Below, in pieces: positions 54,493-64,000 of a stretch of 64,000 nucleotides of DNA; the stretch's first letter is position 1; each line of letters starts with the position of its first letter. A program made the translations under genes and the position numbers. Source of the stretch: Hyposmocoma kahamanoa (lineage: Eukaryota; Arthropoda; Insecta; Lepidoptera; Cosmopterigidae); assembly GCF_003589595.1 (NCBI RefSeq), contig NW_020653945.1:10701000-10764999 (forward strand), given 5' to 3'. The notes beneath the pieces were generated by a model, which was not told the DNA's origin, did no database searches, and worked only from the letters and a program-made list of their open reading frames with translations.

Positions 54493-57400
54493 TAAGTACA
54501 TGATAGTTAAGTTGACATGAATCTATGTGTACCTATTAGTATTAATATTAGTATAGTGAAGTAAGTTAATTGCAATGGCCTTACAGGGTTTATGTTGGAA
54601 TGTAATAATAGCTTTAAGAGATAGACATTCTCTATGCATTATGTAATTTCTATCATACATTTAATGCTTTACAGGGTGTTTTTGTCTATTCTTCATATTA
54701 CAGGCTGTACATGGTAGAATCATATAACTTGTTTAAACAGAACAAAACTTATCGCCAGCTAAATTTGAAAACCTTGTAACTCCGTTTTTGGACGCTGATC
54801 CCTTTTTTAGTCTTCAAGCACAATATAGGGCAATTGAAGCTTAAATTTTTATTTCTAGACTAAAAGTAATATGATATACCTATATTTTAGTTATAAAATT
54901 AAGGTATAATTATAGCTTATAATGTAAAATTATTTCTAGCAATTCTGTTTTTTTTTTTGGTCACACAAAAGTTCACGAGGCACGAGTTTTTTAAATTTAG
55001 CCGACGCCGACGGTATGTATTTCATAAAAATTCAGCACTAAATGCTGAGCAAAACAATCTATTATATAATAACTTCGAAATACATATTAAATCCAATTAG
55101 ATTATGATGTAATATATGCTTGATAATTATCAAGCATATACTACATGTTGCTAATTGTGACGATCTTGGCCCTCTCCTATTTAATTAAATGAGTGAAAGC
55201 TTTAATAGTCTGTATATATGGTACTTCTCAAATTATATATACAATGGTTTTTCATGACATTTATCATAATAAGCTATGTATGCATCATTGAAGTGATACT
55301 TACTATATAATAATATAGAAGCAGTTAACACGTCACAAAGTACGCGTCCCATTAGTATTCATCCGATTGTGATAAATGTTTTATGTTTTGTTAGATCTAT
55401 TTTAAAATACCAACTGGTCCAGTTGTGTCAACATTTTTTAAATGTATTTGTTATAAAGCAAAACAAAACCTTATAACTAATTACAATCTAGTCATTTTAC
55501 AAGACTAATAAGCAATTTTAATTTAATATAATATCCTAAAATGAAAGTAACTTATATAAAGAAATTGTCCATCAACAAAATATTTTTTAATATTACTTAA
55601 GGGGAAGACACTTTGTTTATGCGTTCATAGTCTAGTTAACACTGGCACTAATATTTATTTTATTCACTATTTCAAACTACACTAACTCGAAAGGTTAAAT
55701 TTTTTGTAGTCTACGCACTATCCTTGTTTGTTTAGTAGGTGTATAGCTTCTATGTTCACGCGATGATGAAGTCTATGTTCGTGAGCTTCGACGTACTTTT
55801 TTATCACTTTATTTACGTACTCTATATCCAAACCGCGGTGCTATCCCTCATTTCGTATACAGCAAGTTTCAATAAATAAGTCTAACAGCCGAAAAGGCCA
55901 TACTTTTGTAGATGGACTTCCAAAAAAACAGTTTTTTCTTTTAGTGGCCATTGCGACCCTTGCCGGATTCAAAATTGTAAGTCGACTGGTGTCTTTACCA
56001 TAAGTTTACATTTACAGTGACGGTTGTTGTTAGCGATTTCTTATAAGGAATTAAATCATAAATTTTATTTTTATCGCCATCTTTTTTTATATTTGGTCAG
56101 TTCGATTCCAAGATGAAGCAAGCAACTTTGAAATCATGAATTCAGTATTACTTACTTTTAAAAACAAAATAATGTTTCCATGAAGAAAGTATCGAATATA
56201 AAATATTTAAAGTAGTAATTCTACGCCTCCTTAGCGGTTACAAGAAGCAGTAACTTTGCGCACAAATATTTTATATACGCGGTCGCTAGGCAACTTTTTT
56301 TCATGTTAGATCCCTGAGGAGATTATAGATAGATTATAAGTATGTAGTTCTGGAACTACAATATATATATCGCATATTTTTGTGTTATGCGGTCTATTGA
56401 GCCCTTTTTGAGGACAGCTTGCTATGTATGACTTGTTGTTTGATTTACTAACGGATACGGACTGTCAGGGCGTGTGTATTCTTTTGTTTAAATTTCGACC
56501 TGAACCCGTAGGTACTTTATTTACAAATTTATCGTTATTAAATGCCAGTTAGATATGAAAAAGCCCATCGTAGTTGGAAACGCCCTCACGGCCGCGACCA
56601 GTAACTAGGACCGATTAAGACAAAGGTTTCTTTATCCAAGTTTAGCTCGGTTGGGAAAGACTCAACAAACAGTTATATTTTATTTTATTTATTTTATTAT
56701 TCAAACAGATCACAAATTAGCTTAAGAACTAAAGTGATGGAACATAAACCCTTTTGGGTTTTACCGTACATCGTTTTATCGTTTCACAATTCTTAAATAA
56801 AATAGTAAATTATTTTTCAATCGTACAACGACTGATACCAAATTCGTGAAATATGGGATAAGAAACTATTTGATTTCGAAGAAAAAATTCTTGACAATCA
56901 GTACTTAAAAAGCTATTTCATGTAATTTCGTGTTTTTTATCGTTAGAAGGCCTATAACCTATATAATTATGTATTGTATCTTTCGTACAGAGCCGTACAT
57001 AGTGCATAGAATTTTTTTCACAACTTAGCGCGGTCCGCAGAAGTTGTTTTGTTCACGAGCAAATTTTAAATCTGGAACAGCATGTAGGTATATTGATATA
57101 AGATAAATCTTAAACTATATTTAATAAATAATATTGCACAGTTCCATTAGGTTATCTTGGAATAAAGAGAATTTAAAACCTTTATCTTTATATACATACC
57201 AAACACACCGTTCATCCGCAGACGCCGAAACGTGTCACAAAAATGTCAACTGCAGATAAAATAACGGGAGAAATATTGATAAAATTCTTATTTTTTTGTA
57301 ACTTCGCTTTAAAAGAAGGACGTATTCCGCAAAGTTTCGAAACTCGTTGCATCTTGAATGACATTCAAAAAAGGTGTGGAGGGTGAAATACGATAAATCT

Positions 57401-57660
57401 GACTTAACGTCATGATTTGCCCCCGCACAGGTAGGTTGATCAAATGAAAATATATAGCGGTACTCAACTTTTGCTACAGGCTCTATGAAACCTAGAGTAT
57501 TATGAATATTGTTGCTATATTGGAACTAAAAGTAAAGGTGTCTGAAACTTCAACTATTTATTTCTAAATGTAGTAAAGCTTAATCAATTGTTCGTAAACA
57601 TTTTACATATGGGCTCTTAGGTTTTCGCGATTGTTACACATTGGGAATGAAATTATTTTT
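54493..57660. other. AT-rich non-coding stretch
   Basis: It contains a perfect 24-bp palindrome at 55115-55138 (TATGCTTGATAATTATCAAG, then CATA) and T-rich tracts. No coding signal or repeat family recognised in more than 3 kb. Confidence 0.4.
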
Positions 57661-57780
57661 TCGGATCTAAGACGCATAATTATGTGTTTTTAAACAAACC
57701 AACATTTCGGACCCTTTACAGGAGTGACTAAGGTGTAAAGCCGTTGGTTTGTTTAGAAAAACAAATACTTTAAGATCCGA
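57661..57780. mobile_element. 120-bp foldback element
   Basis: TCGGATCTAAGACGCATAAT...TAAACAAACCAAC (57661-57703) mirrors the right end (the reverse complement reads TCGGATCTTAAAGTATTTGT...AAACAAACCAACGG). Similar text occurs at 32880-32925. Confidence 0.75.
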
Positions 57781-58330
57781 TAGAATAGTTTAATTTCCAA
57801 TCTAAATCTATATCTATATAGGCTATGAGTAAAACAATACTAATATTATTATATACCAAAGTAATTGTGTCTGTTACGTTTCCACGACTAAACCGCTGGA
57901 CCAATTTTTATGAATTTTGGTATAGAGATAGGTGGGATCTAGGGGAAGGACATAAGCTACTCGAAGTACTTATTCTACGCAGGCGAAGTCACGGGCACCT
58001 GCCAGTTTTACATAAGTACAAACGACCTTTGATCTTGTTAAAATTGTTTATTCATAGACACGGAATGTTTCGTTGCCTAACTTACCTCTAGGGTTTTATT
58101 CAATCGATTCAGTAAGTTGATACGACACGAAAGACAAACAAGTGACTGGCTACATTATTATATCATATCGTGTTTGGGGGTGCGTGCAGGCATAACTGAG
58201 ATTTTTCGCACTTATTATTTCACACAAAGGCTTTATTATTGCTATTAATGGGACTCGGATAATGACGAAGAATTTTGCTGCGTTGGACCGTAATTTGAGT
58301 GACAAGCATCAGCGTTAAAAGTTAGATCAT
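57781..58330. other. Non-coding stretch
   Basis: GTTTCCACGACTAAACCGCTGG (57880) followed by TATAGAGATAGGTGGGATCT and CTACGCAGGCGAAGTCACGGGC resembles text common to lepidopteran non-coding repeats, but no second copy is present here. Confidence 0.35.
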
Positions 58331-58560
58331 CTGCCTCCTTGGCCGAACGGTTACCATGCCGGACTGCCACGCAGAGGGCCCAGGTTCGATTCCCGGGCCG
58401 GGAGAAATATTTGTATGGCCTACATTTATTTGTCTCGTGAGTTTGGGTGTAATTTGTGGTTGTCTATGTGTGTGTGTCCATGGTACCCGTGACACAGGGT
58501 TTCCCTAGTGCTGAGTGTGTGCATTATTTAGTATTTATATTATTATGATTTTACGGAAAA
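58331..58560 (+). mobile_element. tRNA-derived SINE (family C), copy 1
   Basis: Head GCCTCCTTGGCCGAACGGTT (box A) and CCAGGTTCGATTCCCGGGCC (box B), then body GGGAGAAATATTTGTATGGC...GTGTGTGTGTCCATGG...CACAGGGTTTCCCTAGTG. The tRNA-like part lacks a matching acceptor stem. Confidence 0.85.
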
Positions 58561-58696
58561 CTTATTTAAGTTTATGTTATACTGGAATGTTTTGTTTTTA
58601 GTGTTTTTGAAATGTAATTAGTTATAAATATATAAATAAATAAACTTGTCGCTGATTTGACTTCTATTCTTAAAAAAATATTAGTATCATTAGTTA

Positions 58697-58905
58697 ACTG
58701 CCTCCGTGGCCGAACAGTTACTGTGCTGGACACAGAGGTTTCAGGTTTGATTCCCGGGCCGGGAGAAATATTTGTATGGCCTACATTTATTTCAATCGTG
58801 AGTTTGGATGTCATTTGTGTAAGTCTATGTGTGTCCATGGCCCGCAATACAGGGTTTCCCTAGTGCGGGGCTATGTGGAGTGTGCGCGTTATGATTATTT
58901 AAAAA
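58697..58905 (+). mobile_element. tRNA-derived SINE (family C), copy 2
   Basis: CTGCCTCCGTGGCCGAACAG, GGTTTGATTCCCGGGCC, then the same body. Same orientation as copy 1 and about 365 bp away. Copy 2 has a short deletion in the anticodon-arm region. Confidence 0.85.
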
Positions 58906-59825
58906 AATTTAGTTATTTTACACTTATATTTTATGCACATCATGAGTTAATAGTAAAATTTACTCTAAATATATAATGTTGACGTGCAGTCATAAATGAA
59001 TATACGAGGCGCCATTCTCTACTTTTATGTTCATTGGCGCCACTCTATTTTTAACAACTTTTCTGCTACTGTTAGTTTAACTTGCCGCGTTATTTCATCT
59101 ATGATGCAGACCTATATATAACCAAAGGGCAATGGACAGTGAATCACACCACTCTGAACGATTTATGGTAATCCCTCACCAGTCAAGCGCGACATCTTTG
59201 GATATTTATATTGCATCAGGTTTAGAGGACTTGAAATGTGTCTGAAAGGTCCGTGTAATTTGGTTTATTACGTACTTAGGTAGCGTATTTAATTTAGGTT
59301 GTCTCAATATTTCAGTGCTTTTTATTTACTAAAACTACGATTTTCACAAATTTATTATGTAAATATAGCAACCTACTTGGGTTAGGCTACACTGTTATTA
59401 TATTTTTGGTGATTAATCGGGTTCATATGTGTCTTACCTTTCTTTATAACCTTTCAAGTACAGTTTTATAAAATCACCTATTATAGCATAGCTATTTTAC
59501 TTGTATAGCAGTAAAAAATACTACTACAAAGTTATAATAATAATAATAATTTAGTAACTTTTCCCGCTGCCGCCTATGAATTAAACGATATAATCGCGAC
59601 TCCCCCTCACGCCCCTCGTTGCACAAACACCCTGTTTACAGCCGGGTATTGTGCTGGCTTAATTAATTTGCTTTTATGTGAACACTCTTTAGCGTTTCGC
59701 CGAATCACTGAACAGAGTGTGCTCGCGAAAATTTGATAAAACTGTTACTAATTATTAAAACAATCCTTTTTGGAGGCTTTAAAGTAACATATTATTAATA
59801 AGAATGGACATCGCGGCGTGAAATA
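58906..59825. other. Non-coding stretch with one GC-richer block
   Basis: (AAT)n at 59535-59550. 59560-59760 (TCCCGCTGCCGCCTATGAAT...CCCTGTTTACAGCCGGGTAT...TGCTGGCTTAATTAATTTGC) is repeat-free and a candidate conserved element with a TTAATTAATT homeodomain-like core. Confidence 0.4.
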
Positions 59826-59905
59826 CCGTTGGTTTATGGAGAATCGAACCAGCTACCTCGCCATGTCAGGGTCATCGCTCTCCAAACTGAGCTAGGGAAC
59901 GAGTC
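59826..59905 (-). mobile_element. tRNA-like SINE head, minus strand
   Basis: The reverse complement reads TTCCCTAGCTCAGTTTGGAG...GGTTCGATTCTCC: good box A and box B. The acceptor and anticodon stems do not pair, so it is a relic rather than a tRNA gene. Confidence 0.55.
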
Positions 59906-60403
59906 AGCATAAATTCAAATTATTTGTTGCATTCGTGAATAAAAATAAATAAAATAAAATAAATATTAAAATTTTGTTAGCCGCTGGTAACAGTAAAGAA
60001 AAAACTTATTAGATTACTATAGATGTAAGATGTAACTTATTAGAATACCATAGATTTCCTACAGGAGAAGCGTAATTATAAATGTGCAATTCGATATCCA
60101 TTAAACTAACTTCTACTTCGTTTAGTTAAATTAAACGCCCAATGGAACTGAGTCTAACATCTAAACGTCTAATCACGACAGCTTCGTGCACGTAAGGATA
60201 TTAGTGAGCATAGGTAGGTATTCTATAGTGACGACGGCAAATAGATTCTACGACCAAAGTACGTGTTAAGTATACGGTTATAATATGCAGTGGTAACGAA
60301 ATCTTGATTATCGAAATACCGTGAAAATGCTTACATGGAGCGTAAATAAATTGGCAAGTTTAATTTATTTAGTATCTTTTTTTTTATGAAATAAAATTAA
60401 TTC
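59906..60403. other. AT-rich non-coding stretch
   Basis: Nothing recognised. Confidence 0.5.
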
Positions 60404-60595
60404 TTTTTTTATAATGTCAAGTGACGGGACGGCGAGTCGTGCGCTTGGTGGTAAGCGACACGCCTGTCCATAGCAGTTGTAGTTCCACTCAGAGCTTCAA
60501 ATCGCAAAGATCTTTAGGGCACTGCCACTGCACCCGTCACCTTGAGACATAAGTTGACAAGTCCCATGTGCCTGTAATTTCCCCAGCACCCGTAC
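60404..60595 (-). mobile_element. Family A retroposon, copy 16 (5'-truncated)
   Basis: T-run and ATAATGTCAAGTGACGGGAC at left. Hairpin 2 is kept. The copy ends after CCAGCACCC, so hairpin 1 and the 5' end are absent, as in 5'-truncated target-primed copies. Confidence 0.8.
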
Positions 60596-61710
60596 ACAAC
60601 TTCGCCAACCGCTATACAGTCCCGATGTAGCACTCTGTATTTTTGGCTATTCCCAAATTGAAAATTCCGCTCAAAGGGGTTGGTTAAACTACTCGTAGAC
60701 GATTTAAAAAATGCGACGAGTGCACTGAAGGTTATTCGGAAAACTGACTTCCATAACTGCTGCGGGATGTGGAAGCATCAGATGGAAGCGTGTTGTTTTA
60801 AGACGAATGGAGATTACTTTGAAGGATGCCACGAGCCGGATTACGGTTTATAATTAATAGACCCAGCGTGAAATGAAGGTCCTGAAAAAATAAGACTCAG
60901 ATAAATTAATTGAATATCGATAATGAAAATTCAGACAAAACATATGTACATAACTACTTTCTGTACTGATTAATGTTTGAAAAAAATACAATATACAGTT
61001 GACTGACAGATTTAAATTATATTGTAGCTTGTCTATAGACAAGGCAGAATGACAAAGGAATAACAGTTGCTGTTCAAAATACCGGAGAAAGTATAATATT
61101 TATCGTGACTATGTATTTAAATAAATAAGTGCGCGAATCTTGCGCAAACCATGACAAAAGGATAAAGATCCCGTTAGTGTATGAATAAGCAGAAAATCAC
61201 ATATTTCATATTGAATTGAAAAGGCAATGGATTTTGTAAAATCAAGATTTATCCCTCACGACTTGACATCGCGATCCTTTTGTGCGATTCATCCATTGTC
61301 ATGTTTTTCTACAAGTGTATGTATTACCCTTAAACACGTGCAAAGTACATTTGTAATGAACAGTAGACAATGTCACGTCTTTCTCTTTCTCTACCATCTT
61401 GTTCATCTATGGTGAGACATTTTCGAATAATAGTTGTATTTACTGAACCACAGACAGCAAATGTTTACAGTCAAGTACTATCGCTTGCTCTCCTGTTTTC
61501 TGAAGTACATTCATTGATCGATGCGATGGACCTGTGTAGGCTTCAGACGTTAGGAAGAACGCGTGACGCGAATGTGTGTAGGTATCTGCGAATACCTTCT
61601 GTCTACGGAATACCTTGGGTTTTACTTTACTACACAAGCAGAGAATAATAAGAAGAAATACTTGTTTTGTAGCTTCAAATAATTTTATATTTCTTGTCCT
61701 ACGGGTCACT
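60596..61710. other. Non-coding stretch
   Basis: Nothing recognised. Overlapping short frames at 61227-61709 lack protein character. Confidence 0.4.
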
Positions 61711-61711
61711 A

Positions 61712-62011
61712 AGAGAGGTTACATACGGCGACTCCTAGCAGCGGTGCAAACGCGTGATTGCATCGCTACTCTTGTGATTTATAGGCGATTGCATCGATGC
61801 AAGCGCGTGACTGCATCGATACAAACGCGCCTATATAAATCCCAAGTATAGCGATGCAATCGCGCGTTTGTACTGATGGAGACGCGCACTTGCATCGCGT
61901 TTGCATCGCTGCTTAAAATCGCGCACGTGTGTAAAGGTAGACGATTAGCGACTGCATCGTTACTGCACCGCGTTTGCATCGCTGCTAAAGGTCGCCGTGT
62001 GTAACCGCTCT
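61712..62011. mobile_element. 300-bp TA-flanked MITE with TGCATCG-rich interior
   Basis: AGAGAGGTTACATACGGCGA...AGCAGCGGTGCAAACGCG mirrors the right end (reverse complement AGAGCGGTTACACACGGCGA...AGCAGCGATGCAAACGCG), about 44 bp. TA lies on both sides (61710-61711; 62012-62013). The interior has about ten TGCATCG/CGATGCA words in both orientations. Confidence 0.85.
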
Positions 62012-62329
62012 TAAAGGTACAGTTGCCACACCTCTATGCGACTATCTCATTCCGCATTACTGCTGAGATAGACGTGTACCATGACTGTAACTTTAAGTGA
62101 CGGTCTCGAGGTGAAACTCATGAATTATTTAAGGACATTTACACCTTCATATATCGTTATTCCTTGTACCCCTTAATGCTATTCTTACACCCTCGCATCC
62201 TATGTTATACAATTGTTTTATTATACAATACGCTCTTGTTTTCATTTTAATTCTGATTACAGATTGTTTTTTGGTCACTATCCTTGTGTTTTGTGTACTT
62301 GTTGTAATGTTTTTGATCAAGACCATTGG
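62012..62329. other. Non-coding stretch
   Basis: Nothing recognised. Confidence 0.5.
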
Positions 62330-62560
62330 AGTAATAAGGGTACATCTGTAAAATTACAACTTTTCAGGAGAGGTTTAAAGATTCTACGAACGAAATTTGA
62401 CTATAACTTTTTTATACTTAAATAGGAGAGTCATATAATTTCACATGTATATAATTTGTTTCATATAATTCGTATTATTTTTATTACTATCATGTGATAA
62501 AAGCATTTTTGATGTATGAGCTTTAATATACATATAAACGGTACGAAATGCAACTACGAT
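62330..62560 (+). repeat. Repeat H, uninterrupted copy
   Basis: CATCTGTAAAATTACAACTT...CTTAAATAGGAGAGTCATAT...GTATATAATTTGTTTCATAT...ATGTGATAAAAGCATTTTTG. It supplies the reference for the copy split at 11576/14423. Confidence 0.7.
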
Positions 62561-62633
62561 AATTTTTGAACACTTTTCTTGCCCACATTTCTATACTATC
62601 GATCCTTTAAAAAAGTACAGATAGTTGGTACTT

Positions 62634-62938
62634 AAATAATCTCAGTATGGAGTACTAAAAAAACCGACCTCAAAAGTTCGTGGAATTACATCTATTTGCC
62701 AAGTTTTATTGAAATCGGTTACCGGAAAGTGCGGGAAACCGGATCCATTCTCTAGTTTGCCACTCGTAGAAGTGGAATATTTTCTTTAAATTTAAATTGG
62801 ACCAATACAGAGTTACCCTGTTTCCAACAACAAAAGAATCATCAAAATGGTTCCCAAATGAGTTATCTCGTATCATACATACAAAAAAATTATACCTATT
62901 CAAATTGAGAATCTCCTTTTTGAAGTCGGTTAAAAAAG
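62634..62938 (-). repeat. Repeat F, copy 5
   Basis: AAATAATCTCAGTATGGAGT ... AAAACCGACCTCAAAAGTTC ... GGTTACCGGAAAGTGCGGGA ... TTTTTGAAGTCGGTTAAAAA. The two ends carry inverted AACCGAC(C/T)TCAAAA. Confidence 0.85.
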
Positions 62939-63909
62939 AAAACAAAAATAGAAAGATAGACTGTAGATAGTTAATAAAGCGCTATTTGTCGCTCAGAGCC
63001 CGTTTGGGACAAAAGGCATTAAAGGGCATAACAATGAACGCACGACTGACTGCCATGCGAAGCTCGACGAGTGATCATGAACACGATTATGCCGTAATTT
63101 TCAAACGATACCTACTACGCTCACTCATTGTGACGGAACTATCCATTTAGAATTCATAACGCACAAAGTTACTATCCTTATAAAAAAGAAACAAGAATTG
63201 AAGTTGGAAATCAGACGACAACAAAATCCAACACCATTACAACGTCACCATAACAATCCGATGCCTTACCTGAAACTCGTGTCTTATAAATATAAAGAGT
63301 AATTATTCAAGAGATAGCAAAACTTTTATTTTTAATTTCTTATCAGGGATGTTGATTTGGATGCATTACTTTAAGAATAGATAAAAGCCAGTGTGTGAAT
63401 ATGAAGGAAATGCGATGTAAAATTAGCAGTAAAATTTGTATATACAGTCCATTTTTTGTATTTCAGTAACATGTCGGTGACGAATTGTCGTTTGTATTTA
63501 GAGTGTATCAGAAAGCCATTATTACAATGCACCGACTTTACGTCATAATCACTATAGTCATAAAAATCATATGAAGTAAATTAGGTATAATTATGCGAAA
63601 TTTTACAACCCTCGTATTTAAGGCGACTCACCGGAGGAGAAGTGGGAAAAACTGTTTTACTAGTTGAAATACTTTAGGTGTTTTTATTATTAATTAACGG
63701 TCTTACAAAAATATGCGATACACCTAAGGATATTGTTTAAAGAATCTACTATTTTATTACACGATAGGATGTACTTTATCTGATTATACAAAAACAGGCG
63801 AAAATAAAAGACTGAAACCAATTATTTAAGCATAACACATCTAACTTTGCACATAATTTATGTATGAAGATATTTGACTTTAAGTATTACAGAGACCTTG
63901 CTAAATTTT
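62939..63909. other. AT-rich non-coding stretch
   Basis: Nothing recognised. Confidence 0.5.
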
Positions 63910-64000
63910 GGTTTTCAACTAAAGCCCTATAATTATTAATACAAAGATTGATATTAAATTATTTTTTATGAAGTTACTCCACTAGTTTGTTATGATTATT
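63910..64000 (+). repeat. Repeat J, copy 5, running off the window
   Basis: TATAATTATTAATACAAAGA, then TTTTTTATGAAGTTACTCCA, then CTAGTTTGTTATGATTATT: two partial units in tandem, cut by the window end. Confidence 0.6.

Noticed and set aside
57880..57990. Exon-like reading GVCYVSTTKPLDQFL-type translation around 57870-58010
   Set aside because: The text resembles a widespread non-coding lepidopteran repeat and has no splice signals; not kept as a gene.
58331..58400. Possible tRNA gene (box A and box B present)
   Set aside because: The acceptor and T-arm ends do not pair and the sequence continues into a SINE body shared with two other copies.
59826..59905. Possible minus-strand tRNA gene
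   Set aside because: CTAGCTCAGT and GGTTCGATTC are good promoter boxes, but the acceptor and anticodon stems do not form; a SINE relic is more likely.
1..64000. CRISPR array, bacterial operon or integrated virus
   Set aside because: No regularly spaced direct repeats with unique spacers, no ribosome-binding-site-led gene runs and no viral structural or polymerase gene other than LINE reverse transcriptases were seen.

Overview
This window looks like a stretch of a lepidopteran (moth or butterfly) nuclear genome: AT-rich, almost without long open frames, and dense with repeats typical of Lepidoptera, including tRNA-derived SINEs, CR1/Jockey-like and RTE-like LINE relics, a mariner relic and many short inverted-repeat elements. 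I see no sign of bacterial, phage or viral organisation. The species cannot be named from the sequence.

One convincing host coding exon is present, at 27574-27887 on the + strand. It encodes the C-terminal half of a calponin-homology (CH) domain that matches the neuron navigator family (Drosophila sickie, vertebrate NAV2/NAV3), and it has a good branch site, acceptor and donor. No neighbouring exon of this gene was recognised, so most of the window is probably intron on either side: about 27 kb upstream and 36 kb downstream. Two weaker host candidates are a possible non-coding 5' exon at about 2205-2444, ending at a GTAAGT donor, and a possible terminal exon at 53420-53510, followed by AATAAA-type signals. 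Its phase is compatible with the CH exon.

The rest is mainly a layered repeat landscape. (1) A roughly 280-bp retroposon-like family ('family A', 16 copies on both strands) ends in TATCATA plus poly-A and carries two conserved hairpins. (2) Several tRNA-derived SINE families are present. (3) At least eleven inverted-repeat DNA elements are visible, several with TA target duplications and one hAT-like with an 8-bp duplication. (4) LINE relics lie at 11577-14422 (minus), 31548-32012 (minus) and 53678-54492 (plus), with tail fragments elsewhere. (5) A mariner transposase tail lies at 46311-46497.

Two nested stacks can be read base by base. At 11470-14500 an older repeat is split by a 5'-truncated LINE (ATATAC target duplication), whose 3' UTR is itself split by a 688-bp TA-flanked inverted-repeat element. 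At 33421-34379 an AACCGAC-ended element is split by a 274-bp hAT-like element and by a 375-bp poly(A) retroposon. A SINE at 44091-44310 is split by a 124-bp mariner-like MITE. The stretches between are AT-rich and mostly featureless. A few GC-richer, repeat-free blocks (2210-2250, 21700-21860, 37300-37500, 38780-39100, 40980-41420, 42150-42360, 59560-59760) are the best places to look for conserved regulatory sequence or missed exons.
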